Shown here: one piece after another, positions 1-8,034 of the stretch
How positions within the stretch are numbered: the first letter of the stretch is position 1
Layout of the letters: each line of letters begins with the position of its first letter
From: Sodaliphilus pleomorphus
GTDB taxonomy: Bacteria > Bacteroidota > Bacteroidia > Bacteroidales > Muribaculaceae
Direction: 5' to 3'
Assembly (NCBI RefSeq): GCF_009676955.1
Contig: NZ_CP045696.1
Coordinates: forward strand, 2,437,001-2,501,000
DNA length: 64,000 nucleotides
The notes under the pieces: model-generated
The model's database searches: none
What the model was told of the DNA's origin: nothing
The model's input: the letters and a program-made list of their open reading frames with translations, nothing else
Made by a program: the position numbers and the translations under genes

Positions 1-1
1 G

Positions 2-937
2 CTTGTGGTCTACACCGTGGTGGTGATTGCATTGTGGTTCCCGATACGCCACATCGTCATGCCGCTCATCTACGAGACCATACCCGGGCACTGGGGACGC
101 CTGCTGGCAGCCTTGTGCGGCTTTGGCCTGGTGTCGCCTTTCTTGTATGGCATCATCGTGCCGCGCACCAAGGCTCAGGAGCGTGCACAGCTGGTGAGTG
201 AGAGTGGAAAAATAAGCTATGTGCCCCTCGGGGTGATGTCGGTCGTCAGTTTTCTGGTCACCTTGTGGATTACGTTCTTTTATTTCAAGGCTACGCTCTC
301 GACGCTCAACTCGGTCGTGGGCGCCACGGCCTTGTGCCTGCTGCTCATCTTGGTGTTCTCGCCGCTGCTGCGCAAGCGCATCAACCGGGTGGAGCAACGC
401 TTTCTCGACAACATGAACGAGCGTGAGAACCGCCGCACGGGCAAGAACAACGTGCTGGTGAGCGACTTCCACCTGGCCTACATGCGCGTGAGCTACAGTT
501 GCCCCTTTGTGGGCCAGACGCTGGCCGAGGCCCGCCTGCGCGAGCACTACGACGTGAATGTGGTCAATGTGCAGCGCAACGGCATGTCCTATCCCGTGCC
601 AGGAGGCGACATGCGCATTTTCCCTGGCGACACGCTTGGTGTGATAGGCACCGACGAAAAAATACAGCACATGCTGCCCGTGGTGGAGGCTCATGACAGC
701 AACGACGCACCCGCGCAGCACAAAGAGGAGTTTGTGCACTTTGCCATAGGGCCCGGCTCGCCGCTGGTGGGCCGCACACTGGCCCAGGCGCAGCTGCGCG
801 AGCGCTACAAGTCGCTGCTGGTGGCCATCGAGCGCGACGACGACGTGTATATCAGTCCCACGCCCGATGTGGTCTTCAACGCGGGCGACACGCTGTGGAT
901 CGTGGGCGACCCCGTCGAGCTCAAGGCGCTGCATTGA
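2..937 (+). CDS. Cation/proton antiporter (CPA2 type), C-terminal part
   Basis: Partial gene: the reading frame is open from the left edge, so the start lies outside the window. What remains has at least three hydrophobic segments in the first ~125 residues, as at the end of a sodium/hydrogen-exchanger membrane domain, followed by a soluble tail. The tail contains two TrkA-C-like units, one around [13 protein letters not shown]...GDTLGVIG and one around [13 protein letters not shown]...GDTLWIVG; the internal duplication is plain. TrkA-C domains bind small ligands and gate transport in this family. Probable role: K+ or Na+/H+ antiport at the inner membrane. The ion cannot be told from this fragment. 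The next gene has its own promoter, so they are probably separate transcription units. Confidence 0.8.
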   Translation, partial: LVVYTVVVIALWFPIRHIVMPLIYETIPGHWGRLLAALCGFGLVSPFLYGIIVPRTKAQERAQLVSESGKISYVPLGVMSVVSFLVTLWITFFYFKATLSTLNSVVGATALCLLLILVFSPLLRKRINRVEQRFLDNMNERENRRTGKNNVLVSDFHLAYMRVSYSCPFVGQTLAEARLREHYDVNVVNVQRNGMSYPVPGGDMRIFPGDTLGVIGTDEKIQHMLPVVEAHDSNDAPAQHKEEFVHFAIGPGSPLVGRTLAQAQLRERYKSLLVAIERDDDVYISPTPDVVFNAGDTLWIVGDPVELKALH

Positions 938-968
938 CATCCTGCCCCCCTCCAAGCACGTGCGTGTT

Positions 969-1000
969 TTTGTGCTGTTGTGCAAAAAGTATTATCTTTG
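969..1000 (+). promoter_or_regulatory. Bacteroidetes-type promoter for the que cluster
   Basis: A -33 TTTG at 969-972 and a -7 box TATCTTTG at 993-1000 are separated by 20 bp and match the Bacteroidetes housekeeping consensus TTTG / TAnnTTTG. The box lies 37 bp before the queF start, and no other good box lies between queF, queC, queD and queE, so it probably drives all four. Confidence 0.7.
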
Positions 1001-1037
1001 TGATTCCAATAGAAGTAACAAGAGGAGATTGAAAGAA

Positions 1038-1514
1038 ATGTCAAGAAACGAAAAAGAGTTGCAGGGCGTCACGCTGCTGGGCAATCAAGGCACCAAGTAT
1101 CAATTCGACTACCGTCCCGACGTGCTGGAGACTTTTGTCAACAAGCACCCCGACAATGAGTACTTGGTCACATTCGACTGTCCCGAGTTCACAAGCCTGT
1201 GCCCAAAGACGGGGCAGCCCGACTTCGGGCGCATTGTCATCAACTACATTCCGCGCGAGCGCATGGTGGAGAGCAAGAGCTTGAAGCTTTACTTGTTCAG
1301 CTTCCGCAACCACGGCGACTTCCATGAGGATTGTGTCAATATCATCATGAAAGACCTGATCAAGCTCATGGATCCCAAGTATATCGAGGTGCGCGGCATC
1401 TTCAACCCCCGCGGCGGCATCTCTATCTACCCCTTTGCCAACTATGGCGACGACCAGCATCAAGACCTGGTCAAGGCCCGCTTGCTGGCCAGCTTCGACC
1501 CGGTCAAACGTTAA
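1038..1514 (+). CDS. queF: NADPH-dependent 7-cyano-7-deazaguanine reductase QueF
   Basis: Catalyses the NADPH-dependent reduction of preQ0 to preQ1, the last step before the base is put into tRNA for queuosine. The 158-residue product is a short, single-domain (type I, Bacillus-like) QueF. The motif [13 protein letters not shown] carries the nucleophilic Cys55 and Asp62, at the same numbering as in the Bacillus enzyme, and the ESKSLK substrate/NADPH motif follows. The start is the ATG after an A/G-rich stretch; the frame is open further upstream but that part has no family similarity. It is followed 17 bp later by queC, so it is probably the first gene of a queF-C-D-E operon. Confidence 0.95.
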   Translation: MSRNEKELQGVTLLGNQGTKYQFDYRPDVLETFVNKHPDNEYLVTFDCPEFTSLCPKTGQPDFGRIVINYIPRERMVESKSLKLYLFSFRNHGDFHEDCVNIIMKDLIKLMDPKYIEVRGIFNPRGGISIYPFANYGDDQHQDLVKARLLASFDPVKR

Positions 1515-1531
1515 ACTTCACATTTTGCATT

Positions 1532-2203
1532 ATGGCTAAAGACGCAGTAATCATCACATCGGGCGGCATGGACAGTACCACGCTGCTCTACGAGTATAAA
1601 GACGAGATAGCTCTCGCCATCACATTTGATTATGGCTCTACCCAGAACGGGCGCGAGCGCGTGTGCGCAGTCACCCATTGCCAGCGTTTGGGCATCAAGC
1701 ACATCATCATTCCGCTCGAGTTCATGCACCGCTATTTCAAGAGCGCGTTGCTCGAGACGGCCGACGACATCCCCGAGGGTAACTACGACGACGAGAACAT
1801 GAAGTCGACGGTGGTGCCTTTCCGCAACGGTATCATGCTGGCCATTGCCTGCGGCATTGCCGAGAGCAACGGCCTCAAACGCGTGATGATAGCCAACCAC
1901 GCCGGCGACCATGCCATCTACCCCGACTGCCGCCCCGGCTTCATTCAAGCTATGTCGCAGGCCATGCAGAACGGCACCTACGAGGGCATCAAGATATTTG
2001 CCCCCTACACCAGCATCAGCAAGGCCGACATTGCCCGCCACGGCAAGCGCCTGGGCATCGACTACAGCGAGACCTACTCGTGCTACAAGGGCCGGGAAAA
2101 GCATTGCGGCAAGTGCGGCACCTGCCGCGAGCGCCGCGAGGCCCTGCGCGAGGCTGGCATTGTCGACACCACCGAGTATGAGTGCGACGACCCGCAATCG
2201 TGA
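1532..2203 (+). CDS. queC: 7-cyano-7-deazaguanine synthase QueC
   Basis: ATP-dependent ligase that turns 7-carboxy-7-deazaguanine into the nitrile preQ0. The 223-residue protein starts with the PP-loop ATP-binding motif SGGMDS (about residues 10-15) and ends with the zinc-binding cysteine cluster CYKGREKHCGKCGTC typical of QueC. The ATG lies 17 bp after the queF stop; an upstream extension in the same frame reads through queF and is not real. It acts in the cytoplasm on the product of QueE, which is encoded two genes downstream. Confidence 0.95.
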   Translation: MAKDAVIITSGGMDSTTLLYEYKDEIALAITFDYGSTQNGRERVCAVTHCQRLGIKHIIIPLEFMHRYFKSALLETADDIPEGNYDDENMKSTVVPFRNGIMLAIACGIAESNGLKRVMIANHAGDHAIYPDCRPGFIQAMSQAMQNGTYEGIKIFAPYTSISKADIARHGKRLGIDYSETYSCYKGREKHCGKCGTCRERREALREAGIVDTTEYECDDPQS

Positions 2204-2245
2204 AGTCGCCACTTTTAAATAAAAAACGTTCAGAGAACAACTGCA

Positions 2246-2599
2246 ATGTATTACGTAAAAAAGACTATTGAGATATCGGCCAGCCACCAGCTCAGGCTCG
2301 ACTATGAGAGCAAGTGCGAGAACCTGCATGGCCACAACTGGATTATCACGGTGTATTGCCGTGCCCGCGACTTGGACCGCAACGGCATGGTTTATGACTT
2401 CTCCAAGCTGAAGAAGGCCGTCACCGACCGTCTCGACCACCGTAACCTGAACGAGGTGCTCCCGTTCAACCCCACGGCCGAGAATATTGCCCACTGGATA
2501 GTGCAATCCATACCCGAGTGCTACCGTGCCGATGTGCAGGAGTCGCGCAACAACCTGGCCACCTATGTCAAAGATGACGATGATGCTGAAGGTGAATGA
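2246..2599 (+). CDS. queD: 6-carboxytetrahydropterin synthase QueD
   Basis: Converts 7,8-dihydroneopterin triphosphate to 6-carboxy-5,6,7,8-tetrahydropterin, the first dedicated step of the deazaguanine pathway. The 117-residue product has the PTPS/QueD signature: zinc ligands His14 in SASHQLR and His28/His30 in NLHGHNW, and the catalytic Cys24. It lies 42 bp after queC, and its last ~26 bases overlap the start region of queE in another frame, which suggests translational coupling. GTP cyclohydrolase I, which makes the substrate, is not in this window. Confidence 0.95.
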   Translation: MYYVKKTIEISASHQLRLDYESKCENLHGHNWIITVYCRARDLDRNGMVYDFSKLKKAVTDRLDHRNLNEVLPFNPTAENIAHWIVQSIPECYRADVQESRNNLATYVKDDDDAEGE

Positions 2600-3173
2600 A
2601 ATATTCTACTCGTTGCAAGGCGAGGGCTACAACACAGGCACTGCAAGCGTGTTTGTGCGCCTGAGCGGCTGCAACCTGCACTGCGCGTTTTGCGACACCC
2701 GCCACGAGCAGGGCACAATGATGAGCGTGGCCGACATTGTGGAGGAGGTGGCCCGCTACCCCCAGGCGCCACTGGTTGTGCTCACCGGCGGCGAGCCTTC
2801 GCTCTTCATCGACGACGACCTGGTAGCGGCCCTCAAGCAGGGCACTGGCAAGCGCATCGCCATCGAGACCAACGGCACCCATGCCCTTCCTGCCGGCATC
2901 GACTGGGTCACGCTCTCGCCCAAGCAGGGCTTTGAGGGCGGCGACGCCCATCCGGTGGTGCTCGACCGTTGCGACGAGCTCAAGGTGGTGTATCTGGGCC
3001 AGGACTTGAGCCAGTATCAAGGCATTGCAGCCACCCACCGCTACCTGCAGCCGTGCTACGTGCCCGATGAGAGGCAGTGCCAGCGCAACATGCAAGCCTG
3101 TGTCGAGGCTGTGCTGGCCCACCCCGAGTGGCGGCTCTCGCTACAGGTGCACCGCGTGCTTCACATCAGGTAG
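2574..3173 (+). CDS. queE: 7-carboxy-7-deazaguanine synthase QueE (radical SAM)
   Basis: Radical SAM enzyme that contracts the pterin ring of 6-carboxytetrahydropterin to 7-carboxy-7-deazaguanine. The cluster motif is CX3CX2C (CNLHCAFC, residues 33-40 from the chosen start), preceded by the substrate motif YSLQGEG and followed by TGGEPS. Several in-frame ATGs crowd together (2565, 2574, 2580, 2583), all inside the end of queD; 2574 was taken, but 2580 or 2583 are equally possible, since family members usually begin only a few residues before NEIFYSLQGEG. It completes the route from dihydroneopterin triphosphate to preQ1 within this operon. Confidence 0.93.
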   Translation: MTMMLKVNEIFYSLQGEGYNTGTASVFVRLSGCNLHCAFCDTRHEQGTMMSVADIVEEVARYPQAPLVVLTGGEPSLFIDDDLVAALKQGTGKRIAIETNGTHALPAGIDWVTLSPKQGFEGGDAHPVVLDRCDELKVVYLGQDLSQYQGIAATHRYLQPCYVPDERQCQRNMQACVEAVLAHPEWRLSLQVHRVLHIR

Positions 3174-3239
3174 CGGCTATGTGCAGGTTGCCTGCACAAT
3201 CATGTGATACAGAAAAACAACATTTAATTATTGACAGTG

Positions 3240-3273
3240 TTGAATATAAAGTGATTTTTTTTGCTTATTTTTG
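3240..3273 (+). promoter_or_regulatory. Possible promoter for the M13 peptidase gene
   Basis: A -7 box TATTTTTG at 3266-3273 fits TAnnTTTG, about 50 bp before the start codon. The -33 element is weak: a TTG at 3240-3242 gives a 23-bp spacer. The region is AT-rich against its GC-rich surroundings. Confidence 0.45.
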
Positions 3274-3324
3274 CTCGTTGATTAAAAATCATCACTTCTA
3301 CACAATTAACTAAAATAAACTTCT

Positions 3325-5346
3325 ATGAATAATGTGAAGAAAACAATTGCAATTGCCTGCATGATTTTGCCGGCAATTGCAGCAGTGGCCCAGGTCCACG
3401 GCATCAACAAGGCCGATATGGATCCCAGCGTGGCCCCAGGCCAGGACTTCTTTGAGTACGCCGGCGGTGGCTGGATGAAAGCCAACCCTCTCAAGCCCGA
3501 GTATTCGAGCTACGGCGTGTTCAACGACCTGGCCGAGAACAACCGCAAGCAGTTGCGCAGCCTCATCGAGGACCTGCAGAAGACGCAACAGCAACCTGGC
3601 TCCAACGGCCAGAAGGTGATCGACCTCTACGATATGGCCATGGACAGCGTTCGCCTCAACAAGGAGGGCGCCGCTCCCTTGCAGCACGACCTTGCCATCG
3701 TCAAGGCCCTCAAGCGCAACGACCTCACCCGCGAAATCGCCCGTCAGCACCTGTGCATGGGCAATCCCTTCTTCGGCATCGGTGTGCAGGGCGACTTGAT
3801 GAACAGCGACATGAACGTGCTCTATATGGATGCCGGCGGCATGAGCATGCCCGACCGCGACTACTACCTCAACACCGACGCCAAGAGCAAGAAGATACAG
3901 CAGCTCTTCCGCGACTATATCGTCAAGCTGTTCACCCTGGCCGGCTACAGCAAGGCCGATGCCCAGGCAGCCTCCAAGACGGTCTACAACATGGAGTATC
4001 AGTTTGCCAAGGCCATGATGTCGCGCGCCGAGGCGCGTGACTACACCAAGCAGTACAACATCTACACCGTCGAGCAGCTCCAAAAGGAGTATCCGGCAGT
4101 GAACTGGACCGAGTATTTCACGCTCATGGGCATCCCCGCCACCAAACAGGTGATTCTGGCCCAGCCCAAGGTGATGGCCGTGGCACAAAACTTCATGAAG
4201 ACCCTCACCGATAAGCAGCTGCGCTATTACTTGGCCTACAACATTATAAGCGGCGCAAGCAGCGAGCTGAGCGATGCCTTCCGCGATGCCAACTTCGATT
4301 TCTACGGCCGCACCTTGAGTGGGCAGAAGGAGCAGAAACCTCGCTGGAAGCGTGCCCTGGGCTACCCCAACGGCATGTTGGGCGAAGTGCTGGGCCAGCT
4401 CTATGTGGCCAAGTATTTCCCCTCGGAGTCTAAGACCAAGATGCTCAAGCTCATCGAGAACCTGCGCAAGTCGCTGGCTACGCACATTGCCAACCTCACC
4501 TGGATGAGCGATTCTACCAAAATCAACGCCCTGGTCAAGCTCAACTCCTACATGGTGAAGGTGGGCTACCCCGACAAGTGGCGCGACTACAGCAAGCTCA
4601 GCATCGACCCCAAGCTCTCGCTCTATGAAAATGTGAAAAACGTTACGGCCTTCAACACCCGTTACAATCTCGACAAGATGGACAAGCCCGTCGACAAGAC
4701 CGAGTGGGGCATGACCCCCCAGACGGTGAATGCCTACTACAACCCGCTGAACAACGAGATCGTGTTCCCGGCTGCCATCCTGCAACCTCCCTTCTTCGAT
4801 CCCAAGGCCGACGATGCCACCAACTATGGCGCCATTGGCGTTGTGATAGGTCACGAAATGACCCACGGCTTCGACGACCAAGGCCGCATGTTTGACGCCA
4901 ATGGCAACATGAAGGGCTGGTGGACCGAGCAGGACTCCAAGCGCTTCAACGCTCTGGCCGAAAAGCTTGCTGCACAATTCGACAAGATTGTGGTTGTCAA
5001 CGGCGAGCATGCCAACGGCCACCTCACCCTGGGCGAGAACATTGCCGACCAAGGCGGCCTGCGTGTGTCCTACGACGCCTTCAAAAACACTCAGGAGTAT
5101 CAGCAGGGCAAGCCCGTCGACGGCTTCACGCCCACACAGCGCTTCTACCTGAGCTATGGCCGCATCTGGGCCGAGAACATGACCGACGAGGCCATGTATC
5201 AGCAGACCAAGAGCGACCCCCACTCGATAGGCCGCAACCGCGTGAACGCCACCCTGCGCAACATCGACACGTTCTACAACGCATTCAACATCAAGAGCGG
5301 CGACAAGATGTGGCTCGACCCCGCCGACCGCGTGGTGATATGGTAA
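3325..5346 (+). CDS. M13 family zinc metallopeptidase (PepO/neprilysin-like), exported
   Basis: Zinc endopeptidase of the neprilysin/PepO family, expected to cut peptides in the periplasm or at the cell surface. The 673-residue product has a signal peptide (basic start, hydrophobic core, cleavage near AVAQ). The N-terminal M13 domain begins at DPSVAPGQDFFEYAGGGWM, a family hallmark, and the C-terminal catalytic domain has HEMTH (His510-His514) and the third-ligand motif ENIADQGG (Glu about 571). Length and motif order are normal for M13, so it looks intact. Next is a small lipoprotein gene 22 bp downstream, possibly in the same transcript. Confidence 0.92.
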   Translation: MNNVKKTIAIACMILPAIAAVAQVHGINKADMDPSVAPGQDFFEYAGGGWMKANPLKPEYSSYGVFNDLAENNRKQLRSLIEDLQKTQQQPGSNGQKVIDLYDMAMDSVRLNKEGAAPLQHDLAIVKALKRNDLTREIARQHLCMGNPFFGIGVQGDLMNSDMNVLYMDAGGMSMPDRDYYLNTDAKSKKIQQLFRDYIVKLFTLAGYSKADAQAASKTVYNMEYQFAKAMMSRAEARDYTKQYNIYTVEQLQKEYPAVNWTEYFTLMGIPATKQVILAQPKVMAVAQNFMKTLTDKQLRYYLAYNIISGASSELSDAFRDANFDFYGRTLSGQKEQKPRWKRALGYPNGMLGEVLGQLYVAKYFPSESKTKMLKLIENLRKSLATHIANLTWMSDSTKINALVKLNSYMVKVGYPDKWRDYSKLSIDPKLSLYENVKNVTAFNTRYNLDKMDKPVDKTEWGMTPQTVNAYYNPLNNEIVFPAAILQPPFFDPKADDATNYGAIGVVIGHEMTHGFDDQGRMFDANGNMKGWWTEQDSKRFNALAEKLAAQFDKIVVVNGEHANGHLTLGENIADQGGLRVSYDAFKNTQEYQQGKPVDGFTPTQRFYLSYGRIWAENMTDEAMYQQTKSDPHSIGRNRVNATLRNIDTFYNAFNIKSGDKMWLDPADRVVIW

Positions 5347-5368
5347 CATGCACTTTCTACAATTGTAA

Positions 5369-5959
5369 ATGAAGAAATCTTTTTACATGCTACTGCTCAT
5401 CGCTGGCCTCGTCATGGCTGCGATGAGCAGTTGTAACAAGTATGCCGACTACAAGGCCCGCAAGCAACACATGCAAGACAGCATCGACTCGGTCGACTCC
5501 CTGCGTGTTGCCGACTCTATCTATCGCGTGCAGACGGCCGGCATGTTGCGCGCCGACAGCGTGATGCAGCACCGCAGCGACTCGTTGCACTATGCCTGGG
5601 CCCATGCAGCCCAGCTCAAGCGCAAGGCTCAAGCCGAGGCCCGTGCCTTTGTCGCCCAGGTGATGCGCGCCTATATCAACGCTCTCAACACCGGCGGCAA
5701 CCCCAGCACAGCACTGGGCAACAATGCCTCCAATGCCGTGGCACAGCAACTGGCCCAAATCAACGGCAATCCCGCCGCTGCCCGCGAGAGCTTGGGCGAC
5801 GGCGGCGCTGGTGCAGCCTTTGCCCTGGTGGGTGTTGAAAATGCCAACGACGACGGGTGGTATTCCTGCACCTGGAAAAAGGGCAGCCAGCGCATCACTC
5901 GCATGATGAAGGTGAACCCCAACGGCAAGGGGCACATCCGCATCGACGAGATGAAATAA
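5369..5959 (+). CDS. Small lipoprotein of unknown function
   Basis: 196 residues. The N-terminus is a lipoprotein signal with a lipobox-like AMSSC, giving a lipidated Cys followed by Asn. Residues ~30-100 are charged and probably helical, with many Asp-Ser-Arg pairs; the last third (DDGWYSCTWKKGSQRITRMMKV...) looks like a small beta-rich domain. I do not recognise the family. It follows the M13 peptidase by 22 bp and precedes the HMA-AraC regulator by 22 bp, so the three may be co-transcribed. Probably sits in the outer membrane or periplasm. Confidence 0.75.
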   Translation: MKKSFYMLLLIAGLVMAAMSSCNKYADYKARKQHMQDSIDSVDSLRVADSIYRVQTAGMLRADSVMQHRSDSLHYAWAHAAQLKRKAQAEARAFVAQVMRAYINALNTGGNPSTALGNNASNAVAQQLAQINGNPAAARESLGDGGAGAAFALVGVENANDDGWYSCTWKKGSQRITRMMKVNPNGKGHIRIDEMK

Positions 5960-5981
5960 TACAGTATACTTTTCACAACAC

Positions 5982-6539
5982 ATGACACAGCTTTCGATAA
6001 AAAACATGGTGTGCCCCCGGTGTGTGACGGCAGTCACGGGCGTGCTTCAGTCGCTGGGCTATGACGTGACCCAGGTAAACATAGGCAACGCCACGGTGAC
6101 CGACGACCTCACCGCCCAGCAGCTCGACACGCTCGACGCCCACTTGCGCAAGATAGGCTTCGAGTTGCTTCGCGACGAGGACGATGCCCTTGTGGAGCGC
6201 ATCAAGACGGCCGTCATCTTTCTCTCGCGGCGCGACGACGGCGAGCCTGTGAAGCTCTCCGATGAGTTGTCGGCCGCGTTGAAAACCGACTACAAGCAGC
6301 TGAGTGCTCTCTTCAGCGCTCACGAGCATCGCACGATCGAGAAGTTCTTTATTGTCCACAAGGTGGAGCACGTGAAGGAACTGCTCGACTATGGCCAGCT
6401 CACAGTGAGCGAGATCGCCTATCGCACGGGCTACTCGAGTGTGGCCCACTTGTCGAGGCAGTTCAAGCAGGTAACCGGACTCACCCCCTCGCAGTACCGT
6501 GCCGCCAGGCCCCAGCGCGGGCCCATCACCAGCCTGTAG
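5982..6539 (+). CDS. AraC-type regulator with N-terminal HMA-like domain
   Basis: 185 residues. The N-terminal ~65 residues look like a heavy-metal-associated ferredoxin-like fold with a metal-binding MxCxxC motif (MVCPRC, residues 9-14), as in copper chaperones. The C-terminal ~100 residues are an AraC helix-turn-helix pair: IEKFFIVHKVEHVKELL, then SEIAYRTGYSSVAHLSRQFKQVTGLTPSQYR. Such fusions are a Bacteroidetes theme; a metal- or redox-sensing regulator is the natural inference, but no metal pump or chaperone lies next to it here. Typical full AraC regulators have a larger sensor domain. Its target could be the flanking genes. Confidence 0.8.
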   Translation: MTQLSIKNMVCPRCVTAVTGVLQSLGYDVTQVNIGNATVTDDLTAQQLDTLDAHLRKIGFELLRDEDDALVERIKTAVIFLSRRDDGEPVKLSDELSAALKTDYKQLSALFSAHEHRTIEKFFIVHKVEHVKELLDYGQLTVSEIAYRTGYSSVAHLSRQFKQVTGLTPSQYRAARPQRGPITSL

Positions 6540-6611
6540 ACTTGGCAGCACAGGCTTTGCTGCCTGACTGTCTCCTGCCCGGCTCTTTTTATTATCATAA
6601 TTATCAAAAAA

Positions 6612-7934
6612 ATGAACCATCTGCCCAAAACTTTTCTCCTCCTCGTGTGCCTGATGATGAGTGCTGTTGCAGGCCAGGCCGCGACTACTGGCCAAGGCCA
6701 GTATGTGGGCGTGCGCAACGGCCAGTTCTATGTAGAGGGCAAGCCCTATCGCTATGTGGGCACCAACCTCTGGTATGCCGCCATTCTTGCCAGCGATGGC
6801 GAGGGAGGCAACCGGCAGCGCCTCGGCCAGGAACTCGACTGCTTGCAGCAGCTGGGCATCGACAACCTGCGCATCCTGGTGGGTGCCGATGGCCGCCTGG
6901 GCGTGCCTTCCCATGTGAGACCCGTGTTGCAAACCGCACCGGGCGTCTACAACGACACGCTTCTCGCCGGGCTCGACCGCTTGCTTGTCGAGCTCGAGCG
7001 CCGCGGCATGAAGGCTGTGCTCTACCTCAACAATGCCTGGGAGTGGAGCGGCGGCTACGGCACCTATCTCGAGTGGGCCGGCATGGGCAACGCCCCTGTG
7101 CCCGGCATCGACGGGTATAATGCCTACCAGGACTATGTGAGCCACTTTGTGCAAAACGACAAGGCCAAGCACATGAGCATCGAGCATGTGAAGCACATTG
7201 TGTCACGCGTCAATTCAATCACTGGCAAGCCCTACACCGAGAGCCCCGCCATCATGTCGTGGCAGCTGTGCAACGAGCCGCGTCCTTTCGGCAAGGCCAA
7301 CAAGGAGCAGTTTGCCCAGTGGCTCCAATCCACAGCCCGGCTCATCAAGTCGATCGATCACAACCACCTGGTGTCGACTGGCAGCGAGGGCAAGTATGGC
7401 TGCGAGACCGACATGGGACTCTTCAAGCGGCTCAATGCCATGCCCGAGATCGACTATGTCACCATCCATATTTGGCCCTACAACTGGGGCTGGATCGACA
7501 AGAGCTCGATCATTTCACGCGTCGACACGGCTTGCGTGCGCACACGCGACTACATTGCCGAGCATCATGCAATAGCCTGCGACCTGGGCAAGCCGCTTGT
7601 GCTTGAAGAGTTTGGCTATCCGCGCGACGGCTTCGGCTTTGCCCCGGCATCTCCCACCCAGGGCCGCGACAAGTACTACGACTATGTGCTCTCGTTGATT
7701 GAGCGTACAGGCATGGCGGCAGGCTGCAACTTCTGGGGCTGGGGCGGCAACGCCCGGCCCGTGCACGAGTCGTGGCAGCCGGGCGACCCCTACACGGGCG
7801 ACCCGGCGCAAGAGCCGCAGGGATTGAACTCGGTGTTCGACGTCGACGCCGGCACCCTTGCCGTGATAGCCCGCTGGGCCAAGGCGATGCAGGCGCCCGC
7901 GCCTGCCTTGAATACTCAACATTGCACGCGGTAG
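6612..7934 (+). CDS. Exported GH5 glycoside hydrolase (endo-beta-mannanase-like)
   Basis: 440 residues with an N-terminal signal peptide (cleavage near AVAGQA). The TIM-barrel GH5 pattern is clear: YVGTNLWY near the start, the acid/base motif LCNEP with Glu222, HIWPYNWGW in the middle, and the nucleophile motif LVLEEFGYP with Glu333. These loops resemble the mannanase branch (GH5_7) rather than cellulases, so beta-1,4-mannan or a similar dietary or fungal glycan is the likely substrate. No SusC/SusD pair is near, so this is not a classic utilisation locus. A strong hairpin terminator follows 29 bp after the stop. Confidence 0.88.
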   Translation: MNHLPKTFLLLVCLMMSAVAGQAATTGQGQYVGVRNGQFYVEGKPYRYVGTNLWYAAILASDGEGGNRQRLGQELDCLQQLGIDNLRILVGADGRLGVPSHVRPVLQTAPGVYNDTLLAGLDRLLVELERRGMKAVLYLNNAWEWSGGYGTYLEWAGMGNAPVPGIDGYNAYQDYVSHFVQNDKAKHMSIEHVKHIVSRVNSITGKPYTESPAIMSWQLCNEPRPFGKANKEQFAQWLQSTARLIKSIDHNHLVSTGSEGKYGCETDMGLFKRLNAMPEIDYVTIHIWPYNWGWIDKSSIISRVDTACVRTRDYIAEHHAIACDLGKPLVLEEFGYPRDGFGFAPASPTQGRDKYYDYVLSLIERTGMAAGCNFWGWGGNARPVHESWQPGDPYTGDPAQEPQGLNSVFDVDAGTLAVIARWAKAMQAPAPALNTQHCTR

Positions 7935-7963
7935 AACCGGCGAGCACCTGCCGCATATAAATC

Positions 7964-8003
7964 CAAGAGGGGGTTGTGCCTAATCGGGCACAACCCCCTC
8001 TTG
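7964..8003. terminator. Bidirectional hairpin terminator
   Basis: A perfect 17-bp inverted repeat (7964-7980 with 7987-8003) with a 6-base loop lies between the converging GH5 gene and the surface protein gene. No long T tract follows on either side, but its position and stability fit a shared terminator. Confidence 0.85.
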
Positions 8004-8034
8004 TAATTCGGGTAAAAAGCTCGGTGGTGATGTG

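Noticed and set aside
1038..3173. queF-C-D-E as part of a phage 7-deazaguanine DNA modification system
   Set aside because: The cluster is complete for tRNA queuosine, GC-rich like the chromosome and more than 22 kb from the prophage; no dpdA-type transglycosylase was seen.
3310..5349. Minus-strand frame of 679 codons opposite the M13 peptidase
   Set aside because: Shadow of a clear metallopeptidase gene with HEMTH and signal peptide.
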